Made by a program: the position numbers and the translations under genes | The notes under the pieces: generated by a model | The model's input: the letters and a program-made list of their open reading frames with translations, nothing else | What the model was told of the DNA's origin: nothing | Databases searched by the model: none | From: Lederbergia wuyishanensis | GTDB taxonomy: Bacteria > Bacillota > Bacilli > Bacillales > Bacillaceae_C | Length of the DNA stretch: 64,000 bases | Direction: 5' to 3' | Assembly: GCF_022900255.1 (NCBI RefSeq) | Contig: NZ_JALIRM010000001.1 | Span: 496,001 to 560,000 of the forward strand | In this document: positions 1-8,312 of the stretch, in pieces | How positions within the stretch are numbered: the first letter of the stretch is position 1 | Layout: each line of letters opens with the position of its first letter

Positions 1-107
1 TTGAAAAAACGAACTCTACCACCAGGGATGAAATAATTGAAGTTGCAAATAAAGTTGAGCTTGACACAATCTATTTTCTTTCCGGAATGGAAGGTGAGAA
101 TATATGA
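1..107 (+). CDS. ymfF: M16 peptidase-like protein YmfF, C-terminal end (partial)
   Basis: This is the last 34 codons of a gene that enters from outside the window. The open frame runs from base 3 and ends in TGA at 105-107. The tail includes RDEIIEVANKVELDTIYFL, which resembles the end of an M16-type (insulinase-like) peptidase. The stop overlaps the start of the next gene by four bases (ATGA), so the two are translationally coupled. In B. subtilis ymfF and ymfH are tandem M16 paralogues, and that neighbour relation is the main reason for the name. Too little is visible to judge catalytic residues. Confidence 0.6.
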   Translation, partial: EKTNSTTRDEIIEVANKVELDTIYFLSGMEGENI

Positions 108-1393
108 AAACAATCGAATTCGAGCAAATAAACGAAACGCTTTACCATGAAAAACTAGATAACGGATTACAAGTGTATATACTCCCTAAAACAGGATTTA
201 ATAAAACATTTGCTACTTTTACAACAAATTATGGATCCATTGATCACCAATTTAAACCGTTAGGGAAGGATGAGTATATTCGTGTTCCTGATGGAATTGC
301 ACACTTTTTAGAACATAAGATGTTTGAAAAGGAAGATGGTGATGTGTTCCAAAAATTTAGCAAGCAAGGTGCGTCTGCAAATGCTTTTACTTCTTTTACT
401 AGGACCGCATACTTATTTTCAAGCACTAATGAAGTAGAGAAGAACCTAATTACGTTAATTGATATGGTTCAGGAACCTTATTTTACTGAAAAATCTGTTG
501 AAAAAGAAAAAGGCATTATTGGTCAAGAGATTAGGATGTATGATGATAATCCTGATTGGAGACTTTTTTTTGGAACAATCGAAAATATGTATCATCATCA
601 TCCGGTGAAGATCGACATAGCGGGAACAGTGGAATCAATTTCTCATATTACTGCCGATCTACTGTATGAATGCTACCATACATTTTATCATCCGAGTAAC
701 ATGTTGCTGTTTGTCGTAGGACCAGTTAATCCTGATGAAATAATGAATCTCATACGTTCAAATCAAGCAAAGAAACAATATAGCGATGCACCCGAGATTC
801 AACGATATTTTGAGGAAGAACCCGAAACGGTAAATAATAAAAAGCAAGAATTGAAAATGAATGTTCAAACACCAAAATGTTATGTTGGAATAAAGTCGAA
901 AAAAGTACATCAACAAGGAAGAGAAATGCTAAAACATGAGTTAGCTTTGAACATGGCATTGGAAATATTATTCGGAAAAAGCTCTAATAATTATGAGGAG
1001 CTCATTACAAGTGGTTTAATAGATGATACTTTTCAATATGACATTACTTTTGAGCAAGGGTTTGGATTCGGATATGTAGGAAGTGATACGAATGATCCCG
1101 ATACTCTATCGGGACGTTTGCAAGCCATCTTATTAGAAGCTAAAAATGGTCAATATTTATCAGATGAGGCTTTACAACGCATAAAGAAAAAAAGAATCGG
1201 AGGATTTTTGCGTTCTATGAATTCTCCCGAGTTTATTGCCAATCAATTCACCAGATATACATTTAACGGCATGAATCTGTTTGATACCGTATCTGTTTTA
1301 GAAGAATTAGACTTTGACTATGTTAAAGAAGCCGCCAAACAGTTTATTGAAGAAAATAGAATAACTGTTTGCCAAGTCGTTCCGAAAAAATAA
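104..1393 (+). CDS. ymfH: M16 family zinc metallopeptidase YmfH
   Basis: A 429-residue processing-peptidase-type protein, close to the length of B. subtilis YmfH. The inverted zinc motif HFLEH lies at residues 67-71 (H67, E70, H71), and a downstream acidic stretch EKEKGIIGQEIRMYDDN near residues 135-150 carries the expected third metal-ligand glutamate. The active motif is therefore intact. Its substrate is unknown; paralogues in the subtilosin cluster (AlbE/AlbF) act on peptides, but no peptide precursor is visible here. The ATG overlaps the upstream M16 gene by four bases. A GC-rich hairpin terminator follows directly, so this gene probably ends the ymfF-ymfH transcript. Confidence 0.88.
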   Translation: MKTIEFEQINETLYHEKLDNGLQVYILPKTGFNKTFATFTTNYGSIDHQFKPLGKDEYIRVPDGIAHFLEHKMFEKEDGDVFQKFSKQGASANAFTSFTRTAYLFSSTNEVEKNLITLIDMVQEPYFTEKSVEKEKGIIGQEIRMYDDNPDWRLFFGTIENMYHHHPVKIDIAGTVESISHITADLLYECYHTFYHPSNMLLFVVGPVNPDEIMNLIRSNQAKKQYSDAPEIQRYFEEEPETVNNKKQELKMNVQTPKCYVGIKSKKVHQQGREMLKHELALNMALEILFGKSSNNYEELITSGLIDDTFQYDITFEQGFGFGYVGSDTNDPDTLSGRLQAILLEAKNGQYLSDEALQRIKKKRIGGFLRSMNSPEFIANQFTRYTFNGMNLFDTVSVLEELDFDYVKEAAKQFIEENRITVCQVVPKK

Positions 1394-1401
1394 AGATCAT
1401 G

Positions 1402-1427
1402 GCCCGGAAAATGACCGGGCTGTTTTT
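1402..1427 (+). terminator. Rho-independent terminator after ymfH
   Basis: A six-pair GC stem GCCCGG/CCGGGC (1402-1407 with 1415-1420) is followed by TGTTTTT. It lies 9 bases after the ymfH stop and only 14 bases before ymfI. Confidence 0.8.
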
Positions 1428-1441
1428 ATGGGGAGAATTAG

Positions 1442-2164
1442 ATGAAAAAGTATGCGCTAATTACCGGAGCAAGCGGGGGAATAGGTGCGGCAACTGCATT
1501 TAAGCTCGCTCATGAAGGTTGGAATTTGTATTTACATTATTATCGAAATGAAACAAATATATTAGAATTGATTGAAAAACTAAAAGTTTTTAATATCGAA
1601 TTGATACCAATATGTGCTGATCTTACAACAGAAGAAGGGATTCATCAGGTTTGCAACTCGGTATTAAATCTTAACGCAATTGTCTACTCAAGTGGCGTTG
1701 CACCATATGGGTTATTTACCGATTTAAGTGAGCAAACGATTGATGATATGTTACAGCTGCACGTGAAAAGTCCATTGATTATTGTCCAAAAATTGCTTCC
1801 TAAATTAATGAAATATCCTGAAAGCAGCATTGTTCTTATTAGTTCAATATGGGGACAGACGGGTTCAGCATGTGAAGTTATGTATTCAACAGTTAAAGGT
1901 GCACAAATATCCTTTATGAAGGCGATTAGCAAAGAAATCGCAAGATCGGGAACAAGGGTAAATTGCGTTGCCCCGGGAGCAGTAAAGACAAATATGTTGA
2001 ATGGCTTTTCTGAGGAAGAACTGGATGTGCTTGAATCTGAAATACCGATAGGACGGTTAGCTGAGCCAAAAGAAATTGCTGACGTTATTTCTTTTTTATT
2101 GTCGAAGGATTCCTCTTATATTACAGGACAAGTTATTGGAGTAAATGGTGGATGGTATACATAA
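1442..2164 (+). CDS. ymfI: SDR family oxidoreductase YmfI (EF-P 5-aminopentanone reductase type)
   Basis: A 240-residue short-chain dehydrogenase/reductase. The Rossmann motif TGASGGIGA is at residues 8-16. The catalytic serine lies in VLISSIWG (S134/S135), and the YxxxK pair is Y148 and K152 in YSTVK. The C-terminus GVNGGWYT is typical of FabG-like SDRs. In B. subtilis YmfI reduces the modification on elongation factor P, and its position between ymfH and ymfJ is the same, so I transfer that role by locus and family rather than by a specific residue. A generic 3-oxoacyl-ACP reductase activity cannot be excluded from sequence alone. SD GGGGAG precedes the ATG, which sits just past a terminator. 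Confidence 0.85.
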   Translation: MKKYALITGASGGIGAATAFKLAHEGWNLYLHYYRNETNILELIEKLKVFNIELIPICADLTTEEGIHQVCNSVLNLNAIVYSSGVAPYGLFTDLSEQTIDDMLQLHVKSPLIIVQKLLPKLMKYPESSIVLISSIWGQTGSACEVMYSTVKGAQISFMKAISKEIARSGTRVNCVAPGAVKTNMLNGFSEEELDVLESEIPIGRLAEPKEIADVISFLLSKDSSYITGQVIGVNGGWYT

Positions 2165-2245
2165 ACTGTGGAAAAAAATCTGCATAATGTCAGTTTCTCG
2201 TGAGCATAATAACGTCGAACGTTAAATTCCAAAGGAGGAAATGGC

Positions 2246-2503
2246 ATGTCAGTACTTGAAAATTGGGATCAGTGGAAAAATTTCCTTGGTGATCGCTTAG
2301 ACAATGCTCAAGAACAAGGAATGTCACAAAAGGTAATCAATCAACTGGCACATCAAGTAGGTGATTACCTTGCGAATCAAGTTGATCCTAAAAACGAGCA
2401 GGAACGAGTGCTTTCTGATTTGTGGTCTGTTGCTTCTGAAGATGAACAAAAAGCGATTGCAAGCGTAATGGTGAAACTTGTCGAAAATAATAGTTCACAT
2501 TAA
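2246..2503 (+). CDS. ymfJ: DUF3243 family protein YmfJ
   Basis: An 85-residue soluble protein with no transmembrane segment, the same size as B. subtilis YmfJ and at the same place between ymfI and ymfK. The sequence is helical and acidic (N-terminal VLENWDQWKNFLGDRL, then LANQVDPKNEQERVLSDLW). The very strong SD AAAGGAGG lies 8 bases before the ATG, implying high translation. Function is unknown. It is followed by its own terminator, so it is probably a short transcript. Confidence 0.85.
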   Translation: MSVLENWDQWKNFLGDRLDNAQEQGMSQKVINQLAHQVGDYLANQVDPKNEQERVLSDLWSVASEDEQKAIASVMVKLVENNSSH

Positions 2504-2513
2504 TAATATTTAA

Positions 2514-2579
2514 GACTGTCCTATAAGCTGCATGAATCCTACCTAGGATTTGCTCTTAATTAAGGGCAGTCCTTTTTTT
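2514..2579 (+). terminator. Rho-independent terminator after ymfJ
   Basis: An outer stem GACTGTCC (2514-2521) pairs with GGGCAGTC (2564-2571) with one G-U pair and is followed by seven Ts. An inner palindrome AATCCTACCTAGGATT lies in the loop. Confidence 0.7.
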
Positions 2580-2617
2580 GTCTAATTATGACGATTTTCC
2601 TATATGTTTTTCTTTCA

Positions 2618-2646
2618 TGTTTATTTAATATCAGCTATGATATAAT
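2618..2646 (+). promoter_or_regulatory. Extended -10 promoter for ymfK-ymfM
   Basis: A perfect TATAAT at 2641-2646 is preceded by TG and one base (TGATATAAT), the extended -10 pattern of vegetative promoters. The -35 region (GTTTAT, 17 bases upstream) is weak. It lies 54 bases before ymfK. Confidence 0.55.
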
Positions 2647-2700
2647 CGAGACAATTATGAAGAAGAAAGATTTAGTGGCCATCTTCAAGGGGATGTTTGA

Positions 2701-3489
2701 ATGGACAGAAAAGAATGGTATTTAGAATATGAAATTATGATTGATCGTCCAGGCTTACTCGGCGATGTTTCATCTTTATTAGGGATGCTATCCATCAATA
2801 TCGTAAGCATTAATGGGATAGATAGTGGAAGGCGTGGATTACTCATTCGTGCCAGCAGTAGAAATCAGATATTGCGTCTAGAATCGATTCTGAAAACAGT
2901 TGAAACCATAAAGATTACAAAAATACGCGAACCAAAGTTAAGAGATCGCTTGGCAGTTAGGCATGGCCGATACATACAACGTGACATGGATGATAAAAAA
3001 ACATTTCGGTTTGTTCGTGATGAACTGGGACTTTTAGTTGATTTTATGGCCGAGTTATTTAAGCAAGAAGGACATAAGCTTATTGGAATAAGAGGAATGC
3101 CCAGAGTAGGAAAAACTGAATCAGTTGTAGCTTCTAGTGTTTGTGCGAATAAAAAATGGCTTTTTGTATCATCTACTTTATTAAAGCAAACAATACGTAA
3201 AGAATTGATAAAAGATGAATATAGTGCTGATAATATTTTCATCTTAGATGGGATTGTTTCAAGAAGGAGAGCAGATGAACGTCACTGGCAATTGGTTCGC
3301 GAAATAATGAAGCTTCCAGCTGTAAAAGTAATAGAACACCCTGATATTTTTGTCCAGCATTCGGAATTTTCGATGGAAGATTTTGATTATATTATTGAGT
3401 TAAGAAATAATGAAGATGAAGAAATTACTTATGAAATTGTACAAGAACATAACTTGTTTACCGAACCGGACTTTGGTTTTGACTTTTAG
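2701..3489 (+). CDS. ymfK: DUF3388 protein YmfK with N-terminal ACT-like domain
   Basis: A 262-residue protein. Residues about 5-75 look like an ACT regulatory fold (EIMIDRPGLLGDVSSLLG, then IVSINGID), the ligand-binding fold found in amino-acid-responsive proteins. The rest matches the YmfK/DUF3388 family. Residues 132-139 read GMPRVGKT, a good P-loop (Walker A), with a hydrophobic strand before it, so nucleotide binding is plausible. Function is not established. It precedes ymfM by 18 bases to the preferred start and shares its transcript. SD AAGGGG precedes the ATG by 8 bases. Confidence 0.85.
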   Translation: MDRKEWYLEYEIMIDRPGLLGDVSSLLGMLSINIVSINGIDSGRRGLLIRASSRNQILRLESILKTVETIKITKIREPKLRDRLAVRHGRYIQRDMDDKKTFRFVRDELGLLVDFMAELFKQEGHKLIGIRGMPRVGKTESVVASSVCANKKWLFVSSTLLKQTIRKELIKDEYSADNIFILDGIVSRRRADERHWQLVREIMKLPAVKVIEHPDIFVQHSEFSMEDFDYIIELRNNEDEEITYEIVQEHNLFTEPDFGFDF

Positions 3490-3507
3490 GATTGGCAGGT
3501 GCTTTTA

Positions 3508-4395
3508 GTGACGGAATTAGGAAGCCGGCTTCGCATGGCTCGAGAAGAAAAAAGTATGTCTTTAGATGAGTTGCAAAATATTACAAGAATTCAAAAAAGA
3601 TATTTAGTCGCAATAGAAGAAGGAAAATATGATATTATGCCGGGTAAATTTTATGCCAGGGCATTTATAAAGCAATATGCAGAAGCAGTTGGTTTAGAGC
3701 CAGACCTCTTGTTTGAGGAATATAGAAATGAAATTCCGCTTGCATATGACGAGAATTTACCTGATCAGCTTTCTCGGACACAGTCTCGAAGATCAGTATC
3801 ACCGAGTAGTTCCAAAGCTCTAGAAATGTTCCCTAAAATTATTACAGCTATTTTTGTTCTGGCCATTTTAGTATTAATTTGGTTTTTGGTTGTAAAATAT
3901 TTTAACCCTGGAGAGAAATCTTCTGTTAATAACAATAATAACGGAGCTGTAGATATAAGGGAATCAGAGGAAGTTACACCACCTGCGGATAAGAACAAGG
4001 AGGATACAACAAATCCTGATGAGGAAGAAACAACACCGCCTGAAGAAGAACCTATTTCAGAGGAAACAGTACAGCAGGAAATAACCATGGAAAGTGTAAC
4101 TGGAAATACGACTACGTATAACTTACTAAATGCAGATAAATTTGAACTGGAAGTTAAGGCTGCGAACCCAGGAAGAAGTTGGATTAAAATCGCCAATGGT
4201 AATAACGAAGTACTCTTCCAAGGTGAAATAAAAAATGGTGAAGGTCAGAAATTTGATCTTACGAATGATACTAAAGCTTTTATTAGAGCTGGGGATTCCA
4301 CTAAGACTGAGATATATGTCAACGGGGAACTGCTGGAATATGAACTAACTACTACTGTACAAAACATTAATATTCAATTCCAGAAGAAGGAATAG
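3508..4395 (+). CDS. ymfM: RodZ-like helix-turn-helix membrane protein YmfM
   Basis: A bitopic membrane protein of about 295 residues. An N-terminal HTH_25/XRE-type domain covers residues 1-65 (ELGSRLRMAREEKSMSLDEL). One transmembrane segment lies at about 105-127, followed by an acidic Pro/Glu/Thr-rich spacer and a C-terminal beta domain (DUF4115) outside the cell. This order is that of RodZ, which links MreB to the membrane during rod-shape growth. I chose GTG 3508 because AGGTG sits 6 bases upstream; an in-frame GTG at 3499 has a weaker SD. A clear terminator follows. The position before pgsA matches B. subtilis. Confidence 0.85.
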   Translation: MTELGSRLRMAREEKSMSLDELQNITRIQKRYLVAIEEGKYDIMPGKFYARAFIKQYAEAVGLEPDLLFEEYRNEIPLAYDENLPDQLSRTQSRRSVSPSSSKALEMFPKIITAIFVLAILVLIWFLVVKYFNPGEKSSVNNNNNGAVDIRESEEVTPPADKNKEDTTNPDEEETTPPEEEPISEETVQQEITMESVTGNTTTYNLLNADKFELEVKAANPGRSWIKIANGNNEVLFQGEIKNGEGQKFDLTNDTKAFIRAGDSTKTEIYVNGELLEYELTTTVQNINIQFQKKE

Positions 4396-4406
4396 AATAC
4401 TTTATT

Positions 4407-4431
4407 GCCGCCGTAATGGCGGTTATTTTTT
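4407..4431 (+). terminator. Terminator after ymfM
   Basis: Stem CCGCC (4408-4412) pairs with GGCGG (4418-4422) over a five-base loop and is followed by TTATTTTTT. Confidence 0.7.
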
Positions 4432-4488
4432 CAAAAAATAAGAAAGTATAATAATTTTTTTATCTAAATTTTTGAACTTAATCTTTCA

Positions 4489-4600
4489 TTGTCTAGTTCA
4501 AGGCGTTATTGGCTAAAGGGTAGAAACACGATAAGCAGAATAGCTTTTTTGCGTAATAGAACATTTGCTTGTCCCAAAGGCTGTGCACCTTGCACTTTTT
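4489..4600. repeat. Decayed copy of a Bacillaceae intergenic repeat (GTCTAG...CTTGCRCTTTT type)
   Basis: This stretch between ymfM and pgsA starts with GTCTAGTTCAAGGCG and ends with CTTGTC, GGCTG and CTTGCACTTTTT in the same order. Many Bacillaceae genomes carry, from memory, an intergenic element starting near GTCTAGCTCCAGCGCCTAG and ending near CTTGTCGGGGCTG and GGCGCTTGCGCTTTT. The two ends align; the middle does not. A second copy with the same end motifs lies at 7902-8090. The match is by eye. Confidence 0.5.
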
Positions 4601-4647
4601 CCTAAATGAAACATATTTTTAAAGGTGTTGTTTGAGGAGGTACGAAA

Positions 4648-5226
4648 ATGAATTTGCCAAATAAAATTACTGTTGCAAGGGTCATCTTAATTCCGATATT
4701 TTTAATATTAATGCTAGTCCCCTTTAACTGGGGAAAAGTAAGCTTGCCTGGTACTGAACTTGAATGGGCTCATCTAATTGGTGCATTAATTTTTATAATA
4801 GCATCTGTAACTGATTGGATTGATGGCTATTACGCACGCAAGTTTAATTTAGTTACAAATTTAGGGAAATTTTTAGATCCGTTGGCTGATAAGCTTCTTG
4901 TTTCAGCAGCTTTTATTGTATTAGTTGAAATGCAGCTTGCTCCTTCTTGGATTGTCATAGTTATCATTAGTAGGGAGTTTGCCGTAACAGGATTGAGAAT
5001 GATTTTATCTGGGCAGGGAGAAGTTGTTGCAGCAAATATGTTAGGGAAAATTAAAACGTGGACACAAATCATTGCTATATCACTATTATTATTACATAAT
5101 GTATTTTTTGAAGCGATCGGATTTCCTCTTGATACAATCGCTTTATGGGTTGCACTATTTTTTACTGTATGGTCTGGATATGAATACTTTTATAAAAATC
5201 GAGCTATATTTAAACATTCAAAATAA
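4648..5226 (+). CDS. pgsA: CDP-diacylglycerol--glycerol-3-phosphate 3-phosphatidyltransferase
   Basis: A 192-residue integral membrane enzyme that makes phosphatidylglycerol phosphate, the committed step to phosphatidylglycerol and cardiolipin. The CDP-alcohol phosphotransferase signature is complete: D56, D59-G60, A63-R64, G73, D77 and D81 in [11 protein letters not shown] and [12 protein letters not shown]. Several hydrophobic segments cover the rest. SD GGAGG lies 8 bases before the ATG. cinA begins 26 bases after its stop, probably on the same transcript. Confidence 0.95.
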   Translation: MNLPNKITVARVILIPIFLILMLVPFNWGKVSLPGTELEWAHLIGALIFIIASVTDWIDGYYARKFNLVTNLGKFLDPLADKLLVSAAFIVLVEMQLAPSWIVIVIISREFAVTGLRMILSGQGEVVAANMLGKIKTWTQIIAISLLLLHNVFFEAIGFPLDTIALWVALFFTVWSGYEYFYKNRAIFKHSK

Positions 5227-5252
5227 AAAGTTTAAAAGAAAGGATTTGTTAT

Positions 5253-6497
5253 ATGAACGCAGAAATTATTGCCGTAGGAACAGAGCTATTATTAGGACAA
5301 ATTGTTAATACAAATGCCAAATTTCTATCAGAGCAGCTTGCTGAAATAGGGGTCAATGTTTACTATCATACTGTTGTTGGAGATAATCCCACTCGACTTG
5401 AACAAGCGATTCAACATGCAGAAGATAGAGCAGATCTAATTATCTTTACTGGAGGATTAGGTCCAACAAAAGATGATCTTACGAAAGAAACGATTGCTAA
5501 ACATATCGGGAAAACTCTTGTGCTTGATGAGGATGCAATGCAAACGATACTAACATATTTTCAGAAAACTGGTCGTACTATGACAGAAAATAATAAAAAG
5601 CAAGCTCTCGTTCTTGATGGAGCAAAGGTGCTTCCAAATGAACATGGAATGGCACCAGGTATGTTTTTATATAATAAAGAACATTCATATATGCTTCTAC
5701 CTGGACCCCCGCATGAAATGCAGCCTATGTTTCGAAAATACGGCCGCTTAGCAATAATGGATCAATTAGAAACAAATGAAAGAATTGAATCTAGAGTATT
5801 ACGCTATTTTGGAATCGGAGAATCGCAGCTTGAAGTAGAAATAGAAGATATACTAGATTCACAAACTAACCCTACTGTAGCTCCACTTGCTGGTGATAAT
5901 GAAGTAACGTTACGAATTACAGCTAGGCATCATTCCGAAAGTGAAGCTCAAAGAATGATTGATGCGATGGAAAAAAAGGTAAATGATAGAGTAGGAAAAT
6001 ATTTTTACGGATATGACCAAACTTCAATTATGAAAGAGCTCCTTAAAGTATTGGAAGAAAAGAAAATGACGATTGCATGTGCAGAAAGTTTGACCGGTGG
6101 ACTATTTCAAGCTGAAATGACATCAATAGTAGGCGTAAGTACTATGTTAATCGGGGGAATTGTTTGTTATTCAAATGATGCAAAAATAAAGCTTTGTAAA
6201 GTAAAAAAAGAGACAATTGATAACTTTGGAGTTGTCAGTAAAGAATGCGCAATAGAGTTAGCGGAAAATGTAAGAAGCATACTAAGTACGAACATCGGTA
6301 TTAGTTTTACTGGAGTAGCAGGACCTGATTCACTTGAAGGTCATCAGGCAGGTACAGTATGGATAGGAATTTCTTTTGATAACAAACCGTCAAAGGCTTT
6401 CTTGCTTAACTTAGCTGGTTCTAGGAATGGAAATCAGAAGAGATCGGTTATGTATGGCTGTCATTATTTACTGCAAGAATTGAAAAACAACAATTAA
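5253..6497 (+). CDS. cinA: Competence/damage-inducible protein CinA (nicotinamide-nucleotide amidase family)
   Basis: A 414-residue two-domain protein. The N-terminal MoCF/MoaB-like domain carries [12 protein letters not shown] at residues 66-77. The C-terminal amidohydrolase domain starts near residue 255 and has AESLTGG with the catalytic serine, then a second conserved block TGVAGPD. The family deamidates NMN and hydrolyses ADP-ribose-type compounds, recycling pyridine nucleotides. In B. subtilis and pneumococcus cinA lies directly before recA and is competence-induced; the order is the same here, but a strong terminator and a separate recA promoter stand between them. Confidence 0.92.
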   Translation: MNAEIIAVGTELLLGQIVNTNAKFLSEQLAEIGVNVYYHTVVGDNPTRLEQAIQHAEDRADLIIFTGGLGPTKDDLTKETIAKHIGKTLVLDEDAMQTILTYFQKTGRTMTENNKKQALVLDGAKVLPNEHGMAPGMFLYNKEHSYMLLPGPPHEMQPMFRKYGRLAIMDQLETNERIESRVLRYFGIGESQLEVEIEDILDSQTNPTVAPLAGDNEVTLRITARHHSESEAQRMIDAMEKKVNDRVGKYFYGYDQTSIMKELLKVLEEKKMTIACAESLTGGLFQAEMTSIVGVSTMLIGGIVCYSNDAKIKLCKVKKETIDNFGVVSKECAIELAENVRSILSTNIGISFTGVAGPDSLEGHQAGTVWIGISFDNKPSKAFLLNLAGSRNGNQKRSVMYGCHYLLQELKNNN

Positions 6498-6532
6498 TAG
6501 AGAGCGCATTATGCGCTCTCTAAATTTTTTTA
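6498..6532 (+). terminator. Strong terminator after cinA
   Basis: A ten-pair perfect stem AGAGAGCGCA/TGCGCTCTCT with a three-base loop, starting right after the stop and followed by AAATTTTTT. Confidence 0.88.
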
Positions 6533-6634
6533 AAAGAAAGTAAAAATAGTTTATTAAATGATTATCTTGTACTAAAAATCGATTTTCCTATAAAGATATA
6601 TTAAATTTAGGTATTTTTTAAACTTGAAAATAAT

Positions 6635-6648
6635 CGAATAAATGTTCG
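6635..6648 (+). promoter_or_regulatory. LexA operator upstream of recA
   Basis: CGAATAAATGTTCG matches the Bacillus LexA (DinR) box CGAAC-N4-GTTCG with one mismatch in the left half. It ends 8 bases before the recA -35 element. Confidence 0.75.
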
Positions 6649-6656
6649 CTTTTTAC

Positions 6657-6685
6657 TTGGCAAACGAAATGAAAACCTGTATACT
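6657..6685 (+). promoter_or_regulatory. Sigma-A promoter of recA
   Basis: TTGGCA (6657-6662), a 17-base spacer and TATACT (6680-6685). The LexA box just upstream supports SOS control of this promoter. Confidence 0.75.
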
Positions 6686-6752
6686 AAAGTTAGCTTTTGA
6701 TATGAAACACACATTAATTTGATAGAATATAAGTGTATAAGGAGGAAATTTA

Positions 6753-7802
6753 GTGAGTGATCGTCAGAAAGCATTAGAGATGGCTTTAAAGCAAATTGAA
6801 AAGCAGTTTGGTAAAGGATCGATTATGAAGCTTGGTGAGCAGACTGATCGTAAAATTTCCACTGTTCCAAGCGGATCTTTAGCTCTTGATGTAGCTTTAG
6901 GAGTAGGTGGGTATCCACGTGGACGTGTGATAGAAATATATGGACCTGAAAGTTCTGGTAAAACGACAGTAGCTCTTCACGCTATTGCGGAAGTGCAAGC
7001 TAAAGGTGGCCAAGCAGCATTTATCGATGCAGAACATGCACTTGACCCAGTTTATGCCCAAAAATTAGGAGTTAATATCGATGAGTTATTACTCTCCCAA
7101 CCTGATACAGGTGAGCAAGCACTAGAAATTGCAGAGGCACTTGTTCGAAGCGGTGCAATTGAAATTATCGTTATTGACTCAGTTGCAGCATTAGTGCCGA
7201 AAGCTGAAATTGAAGGTGAAATGGGAGATTCACACGTAGGACTACAAGCACGCTTAATGTCTCAAGCACTCCGTAAACTTTCAGGTGCTATTAATAAATC
7301 GAATACCATTGCTATCTTCATCAATCAGATTCGTGAAAAAGTTGGAGTTATGTTCGGAAACCCTGAAACTACCCCAGGTGGTCGTGCATTGAAGTTTTAT
7401 TCCTCCGTTCGCCTTGAAGTTCGTCGTGCTGAACAACTCAAGTTAGGTCAAGACATCGTTGGTAATAAAACGAAAGTAAAAGTAGTCAAAAATAAAGTTG
7501 CTCCTCCATTCAGAGTGGCTGAAGTAGATATTATGTATGGTGAAGGTATATCTCGAGAAGGCGAAATCATAGATATGGGATCCGAACTTGACATTGTTCA
7601 AAAGAGCGGTTCTTGGTACTCGTATAATGAAGAGCGTCTTGGACAAGGCCGTGAAAATGCGAAGCAATTTTTAAAGGAAAATCCTGAACTGAAAAATGAG
7701 ATTATGTTTAAAATCCGTGATCATTATGGATTGGACGAGGAAAAAATTGCACCACCAGAGGAGATAGACCCTGAAGAAGAATTTAGTTTATTAAATGATT
7801 AA
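6753..7802 (+). CDS. recA: Recombinase RecA
   Basis: A 349-residue RecA. Walker A GPESSGKT is at residues 64-71, Walker B lies in [12 protein letters not shown], and the DNA-binding loop regions ([18 protein letters not shown] and the following loop) are intact. The tail ending EEEFSLLND is acidic, as expected. It forms nucleoprotein filaments for homologous recombination and triggers LexA self-cleavage. The GTG start is set by GGAGGAAATTTA immediately upstream. It is transcribed alone between the cinA terminator and its own terminator. Confidence 0.98.
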   Translation: MSDRQKALEMALKQIEKQFGKGSIMKLGEQTDRKISTVPSGSLALDVALGVGGYPRGRVIEIYGPESSGKTTVALHAIAEVQAKGGQAAFIDAEHALDPVYAQKLGVNIDELLLSQPDTGEQALEIAEALVRSGAIEIIVIDSVAALVPKAEIEGEMGDSHVGLQARLMSQALRKLSGAINKSNTIAIFINQIREKVGVMFGNPETTPGGRALKFYSSVRLEVRRAEQLKLGQDIVGNKTKVKVVKNKVAPPFRVAEVDIMYGEGISREGEIIDMGSELDIVQKSGSWYSYNEERLGQGRENAKQFLKENPELKNEIMFKIRDHYGLDEEKIAPPEEIDPEEEFSLLND

Positions 7803-7812
7803 TTGGTTCAAT

Positions 7813-7846
7813 AAGCAAAGCCTTTACTTACTGGCTTTGCTTTTTT
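7813..7846 (+). terminator. Terminator after recA
   Basis: Ten-pair stem AAGCAAAGCC (7813-7822) with GGCTTTGCTT (7833-7842), followed by a T run. Confidence 0.85.
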
Positions 7847-7901
7847 CATTATCTGGAAAATGTAAGACTTGAACTTGTAGATAACTTTTAAGAAGGGAGT
7901 T

Positions 7902-8090
7902 CCCGTCTAGTGCAAAGAGCCAGCACCTAGCAAACTTCCGGTTTCTTTTTGATTAAGTCAACCTCATTGCCATATAAGCTCAACGTGTTTCCTTTATCTC
8001 GTCAGAATCCTAAAGAGGAATATTGACTAAAACCGCCACATCCTCTGGGCAATGTACGTTGCTGAACAGGCACTTGCGCGGTTGTTCTTT
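7902..8090. repeat. Decayed copy of the GTCTAG...GCTGAACAGGCACTTGCGC intergenic repeat
   Basis: The long gap between recA and rny contains GTCTAGTGCAAAGAGCC and CAGCACCTAGCAA at the left and GTTGCTGAACAGGCACTTGCG at the right. Those are the two ends of an intergenic element I recall as dispersed in Bacillaceae genomes. The inner part is diverged, with AAGTCAACCTC still recognisable. No open reading frame with a ribosome binding site is visible here. B. subtilis has pbpX at this place; there is no trace of it. Confidence 0.65.
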
Positions 8091-8152
8091 TTGATACTTT
8101 TTTTCTATATTTAAGTAGAATGAAAATAAATTACCAATTAAATGGCCATCCC

Positions 8153-8181
8153 TTGACAATGAAACGTCACAACTATAAAAT
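8153..8181 (+). promoter_or_regulatory. Sigma-A promoter of rny
   Basis: A perfect TTGACA (8153-8158), a 17-base spacer and TAAAAT (8176-8181). It implies a leader of about 125 bases that holds a small hairpin CATGTT-AAA-AACATG at 8267-8281. Confidence 0.75.
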
Positions 8182-8312
8182 TAACATGTATATTTTACAT
8201 TTTTTTCGCATGAATTTTTGAGCTTGGCTCAGTATATTGAAACCTATGTAACAATGTACCAGCCGACATGTTAAAAACATGATACAAGTTAATAGCAAGA
8301 GGGGGTGAAATT

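Noticed and set aside
5072-5308. A 78-codon plus-strand frame across the pgsA end and cinA start
   Set aside because: It lies inside two well-supported genes in another frame; no SD.
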